Shown piece by piece: positions 6,913 to 9,156 of a DNA stretch of 9,156 nucleotides. A program made the translations under genes and the position numbers. This DNA comes from a bacterium (Candidatus Ratteibacteria) CG_4_9_14_3_um_filter_41_21 (GTDB lineage: Bacteria; Ratteibacteria; UBA8468): NCBI GenBank assembly GCA_002791075.1, contig PFWI01000147.1, positions 1 to 9,156 on the forward strand. The letters are read 5' to 3'. The notes beneath the pieces were generated by a model. It saw only the letters and a program-made list of their open reading frames with translations. It made no database searches and was not told where the DNA came from. Each line of letters opens with the position of its first letter. The stretch's first letter is position 1.

Positions 6913-6975
6913 AGCGAACCTAAAAGGTTCGCACTACATAGAGCCAGATGTAGTGCGAGGCTTTAGCCTCGCTAA
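6911..6975. repeat. 65-bp multi-hairpin palindromic repeat between thpR and recA
   Basis: The ends are TTAGCGA (6911-6917) and its reverse complement TCGCTAA (6969-6975). Three stems are visible: GCGAACCT/AGGTTCGC (6914-6921 with 6925-6932, loop AAA), TCGCACTACAT/ATGTAGTGCGA (6929-6939 with 6948-6958), and GCGAGGC/GCCTCGC (6955-6961 with 6966-6972, loop TTTA). The two halves are near-perfect reverse complements, so it can fold either as a three-arm structure or as one long hairpin. It overlaps the 3' end of thpR and abuts the recA ribosome binding site. From memory, GCGAGGC-TTTA-GCCTCGC repeats of this type recur in many environmental bacteria. Possible roles are mRNA stabilisation, attenuation before recA, or simply insertion of a small mobile repeat. 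Confidence 0.85.
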
Positions 6976-7527
6976 TTTAATCTCTTTTAAACAAGTATAT
7001 ATCGGTCCTTCTTTTTTAAGTTGACTTTCCATTACGTTGAAGTAACTAACCGGAAATGAACAGAATTGATAATCTTCAAATTTCCTGATTAAATCTTTCA
7101 ATGCTTCGTTCCTTATCATCGGTCTTTTTACCCTGGCTATTGTGAGATGCCCTTGAAACTCCCTTTCTTCGCGAGGAAAGTCCTTTTTCTCCAATTCTTC
7201 CTCAAGGAGCCTGTTAATCTTTTTTAAACCTTCGGCTCCTTCCTCTACCCCAGCCCAAATAACCCTTGGTTCCTTAATGCTGGGAAAGATGCCAATACCT
7301 TTAAAACTTAAGGAAAATGGCGAAAATTGTTGTCCAATGATTTGGCAACTTTTAATTATCTCCTTTAATCTTTCTTCTGAAATTTCTCCCAGAAATTTCA
7401 GGGTAAGATGTAAATTCCCTATCCTCACCAATTTTAAAGGAAGATTATTCCTTCGGAGAAGATTATTTATAGATGTAAATTTTTCCTTTGCTCCCTCGGG
7501 AATTTCTACGCTAATAAATACCCGCAT
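6934..7527 (-). CDS. thpR: RNA 2',3'-cyclic phosphodiesterase (2H / LigT family)
   Basis: This 2H phosphoesterase opens 2',3'-cyclic phosphates at RNA ends to 2'-phosphates; family members were first named 2'-5' RNA ligases. The 197 residues contain both catalytic HxTx motifs: HLTLKFLGEI beginning at residue 40 and HLTIARVK beginning at 127. The N-terminus MRVFISVEIP is typical. It starts at the ATG at 7527, sharing one base with the ilvC stop (TAATG), so it is likely coupled to ilvC. The family usually ends shortly after a segment like GPIYTCLKEIKL, found here at 174-185. Residues 185-197 (LARLKPRTTSGSM) and the TAG stop are encoded by the palindromic repeat, so the tail is probably an accretion without a conserved role. 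thpR/ligT next to recA is a known bacterial arrangement. Confidence 0.93.
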   Translation of the reverse strand: MRVFISVEIPEGAKEKFTSINNLLRRNNLPLKLVRIGNLHLTLKFLGEISEERLKEIIKSCQIIGQQFSPFSLSFKGIGIFPSIKEPRVIWAGVEEGAEGLKKINRLLEEELEKKDFPREEREFQGHLTIARVKRPMIRNEALKDLIRKFEDYQFCSFPVSYFNVMESQLKKEGPIYTCLKEIKLARLKPRTTSGSM

Positions 7528-8516
7528 TATTTAAGCCACGGCATCATCGCTCTCAATCTCTTCCCCACAACCTCTAAAGGATGAGCCTCGTCCTTCCTGG
7601 AGAGGCTGTTAAAAACAGGTCTTCCCACCTGATTCTCTAAAATCCATTCTTTAGCAAATTCTCCCGACTGAATCTCGGTTAAAATTTTTTTCATCTCCTT
7701 TTTTGTTTTCTCCGTAATAATTCGGGGGCCCCGGGTTAAATCTCCGTATTCAGCCGTATCGCTTACGCCTTTCCTCATTCCGGTAATCCCTTTATCGTTA
7801 ATGATATCGACAATTAATTTTAATTCATGGCAAGTTTCAAAGTAGGCAATTTCCGGCTGATAACCTGCCTGGATGAGCGTTTCAAATCCGGCTTTAATTA
7901 AAGCAGAAACTCCTCCGCAAAGCACCGTTTGTTCCCCGAAAAGGTCAGTCTCGGTCTCTTCCTTGAAGGTCGTCTCTACCACCCCTGCTTTTGCTCCGCC
8001 AATAGCTTTCGCGTACGATAAAGCAATGGATAAGGCTTTTCCGGTATAATTCTGGTAAATAGCCACCAGACAGGGAACCCCCTTTTTTTCTAAATACATC
8101 TGTCGCACTAAAGAACCCGGCCCCTTGGGAGCAATCATAAATACGTCAACATTTCCCGGGGGAATAATCTGGCCGAAATGAATGGCAAAACCATGCGAAA
8201 ACATTAAACTATTTCCTTCTTTTAGATGAGGAAGGATACTTTCCTTAAAAACTTTAACCTGGATATGGTCTTGAGTTAAAATTTGGATAACGTCACCGGC
8301 TTTTGCCGCTTCCTCTGCCGACACAGGCTTAAAGCCATCCTCCAGGCTATTTTGATAATTTTGGGTTCCTTTTAATTCGCTTATGAGAACCTCTATGCCA
8401 CTGTCTCTGAGATTTAAACTCTGACCTCTTCCCTGAATACCATAGCCAATAATCGCAACTTTCTTTCCCTTTAATACTTTTAAATCCGCGTCCTTTTCAT
8501 AATAGATTTTTGCCAT
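7527..8516 (-). CDS. ilvC: Ketol-acid reductoisomerase, class I
   Basis: IlvC isomerises and reduces acetolactate or acetohydroxybutyrate to the dihydroxy acid, the second common step to valine, leucine and isoleucine; it needs Mg2+ and NAD(P)H. The length, 329 residues, is that of the short class I enzyme. The Rossmann signature is GYGIQG (24-29). Active-site features include His108 in SHGFAIHFG, Lys131 in APKGPG, Asp191 and Glu195 in ETDLFGEQ, Glu231 in HELKLIVD, and Ser252 in SDTAEYGD. The end RAMMPWLK is classical. I chose ATG 8516 (MAKIYY, as in relatives, with the G6 ribosome binding site 4 nt away); ATG 8519, one codon earlier, is possible. It overlaps ilvN by 20 nt. Oddities are the beta2-alphaB loop SELKGTQNY where relatives have LRxGSxSW, and GRGQSLN in place of GHAQALN. 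Confidence 0.97.
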   Translation of the reverse strand: MAKIYYEKDADLKVLKGKKVAIIGYGIQGRGQSLNLRDSGIEVLISELKGTQNYQNSLEDGFKPVSAEEAAKAGDVIQILTQDHIQVKVFKESILPHLKEGNSLMFSHGFAIHFGQIIPPGNVDVFMIAPKGPGSLVRQMYLEKKGVPCLVAIYQNYTGKALSIALSYAKAIGGAKAGVVETTFKEETETDLFGEQTVLCGGVSALIKAGFETLIQAGYQPEIAYFETCHELKLIVDIINDKGITGMRKGVSDTAEYGDLTRGPRIITEKTKKEMKKILTEIQSGEFAKEWILENQVGRPVFNSLSRKDEAHPLEVVGKRLRAMMPWLK

Positions 8517-9009
8517 CATTCCCCCCGTTTTTTTCTTCTTTTCTTATCCCTACTCTACCGGTTCGTCTAATCTCCTTAATTCCAAAGGGACGTAATAACT
8601 TTAACATTATTTCTATCCGATCAGCATCGCCTACAAGTTCCACGACCACAGTTTTTTCTCCTACATCAACCACTTGGCTGCCGAAAGTTTCCACTATTTT
8701 CATAATACTGGCTCGGTTAGCCGCATTAATCTTGACTAAGATTAATTCCCGCTCCAGATAAGCAAAACTGGTTAAATCCTGAACTTTTATTACGTCAATA
8801 AGTTTATTTAGTTGTTTGCTAATCTGTTCTAATATTCTTTCATTGCCTTTTACCCCAATAGTTATGTGGGAAACAGTCGGGTCCTCAGTTTCAGCCACCG
8901 AGAGAAAATCAATGTTAAAACCCCGGGCAGAAAAAAGACCGGCAATCCTGGCTAAAACTCCGAACCTATTTTCCACGGTTACGGAAATCAAATGTTTTTT
9001 TTCTTCCAT
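8497..9009 (-). CDS. ilvN: Acetolactate synthase, small (regulatory) subunit
   Basis: This is the regulatory subunit of acetohydroxyacid synthase, which activates the catalytic subunit and usually confers valine feedback inhibition. The 170 residues contain an N-terminal ACT domain (about 3-78; ISVTVENRFGVLARIAGLFS and RGFNIDFLSV are typical) and the C-terminal small-subunit domain (about 80-158; LERELILVKINA, VVVELVGDADRIEIMLKLL). I start it at the ATG at 9009 (MEEKKHLISV), as in the family; a TTG at 9027 would extend it into the repeat element. No clear Shine-Dalgarno precedes the ATG, only AGTAGAAAAA. The last codons contain the ilvC ribosome binding site. The catalytic subunit gene (ilvB) is not in the window; a repeat element of at least 139 bp lies directly upstream, so any ilvB must be beyond it. 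Confidence 0.95.
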   Translation of the reverse strand: MEEKKHLISVTVENRFGVLARIAGLFSARGFNIDFLSVAETEDPTVSHITIGVKGNERILEQISKQLNKLIDVIKVQDLTSFAYLERELILVKINAANRASIMKIVETFGSQVVDVGEKTVVVELVGDADRIEIMLKLLRPFGIKEIRRTGRVGIRKEEKNGGNDGKNLL

Positions 9010-9017
9010 TTTTTCTA

Positions 9018-9156
9018 CTAACCACAAATTGTCACGAATACAATAAATTAAAGATTACCAACAAGAACACGAAAGCACGAAAAACTACAATATCTTTAAC
9101 CACGAATTACGCGAATTTCTCTAATTAAGAACTGACACGAAGTGTCATTGCGATGA
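9018..9156. repeat. Second composite repeat element upstream of ilvN, cut by window edge
   Basis: It starts with CTAACCAC (9018-9025) followed by ATTGTCAC, matching the alaS-proximal end of the element at 3728 (CTAACCAC then ATTGTCAC). It continues with ATTAAAGATTA (9047-9057) and ACAAGAAC, which recur inverted in the right arm of the other element (TAATCTTTAAT at 3859-3869). A second ACCACGAATT start occurs at 9100-9108. The final 43 nt (9114-9156) equal 3748-3790 exactly and end inside the left half of the GTCATTGCGA palindrome. No gene is visible in it. It appears to be a longer or nested copy of the same family, 8 nt before the ilvN start. Confidence 0.8.

Noticed and set aside
8527..8540. 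Regulatory attenuator between ilvN and ilvC
   Set aside because: The genes overlap by about 20 nt, and I see no leader peptide rich in Ile, Leu or Val codons and no hairpin plus T-run.
8510..9046. Plus-strand frames opposite ilvN (8510-8761, 8816-9046)
   Set aside because: They are antisense shadows of a conserved ACT-domain gene, with no start signals or recognisable product.

Overview
The window is a compact stretch of bacterial chromosome. Every gene I can support lies on the minus strand, so transcription runs from high to low coordinates. In that order the genes are ilvN, ilvC, thpR, recA, an htrA/degP-type protease, recX, alaS, a small sigma-70-family factor, and the 5' part of apt. 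Genes overlap or nearly touch throughout: 1 nt at ilvC/thpR, 20 at ilvN/ilvC, 14 at htrA/recX, 23 at alaS/sigma and 38 at sigma/apt. The DNA is moderately AT-rich. The organism is clearly bacterial, and gene content together with the repeat types fits an uncultured anaerobic lineage such as Omnitrophota. That placement is a low-confidence guess, because no marker here is diagnostic.

Region by region. At 7527-9009 lie the acetolactate synthase regulatory subunit and ketol-acid reductoisomerase, consecutive factors of branched-chain amino acid synthesis. ThpR follows at 6934-7527, then RecA at 5914-6897; this ligT/thpR-recA adjacency is known from other bacteria. A periplasmic two-PDZ serine protease (4388-5902) sits between recA and recX (3901-4401). 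Next come alaS (1068-3698), giving a recA-x-recX-alaS order reminiscent of the classical recA-recX-alaS cluster, a sigma factor (365-1090), and apt, which is cut by the left edge.

Three stretches are not explained by genes, and all are repeat-like. A 171-bp composite inverted repeat at 3728-3898 fills the recX-alaS gap. A related element at 9018-9156 lies directly upstream of ilvN and runs off the right edge; the two share an exact 43-nt block. A 65-bp multi-hairpin palindrome at 6911-6975 lies between thpR and recA and supplies the last 13 codons and the stop of thpR. There is no other non-coding stretch over 100 bp, and I see no tRNA, rRNA, CRISPR array, insertion sequence with transposase, or prophage.

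I do not see a new defence, toxin or metabolic system. The genes are housekeeping. The points most worth a second look are the repeat elements (their placement at operon starts and the repeat-encoded ThpR tail), the htrA insertion into the recA-recX pair, the atypical cofactor loop of the IlvC protein, and the unclassified sigma factor.
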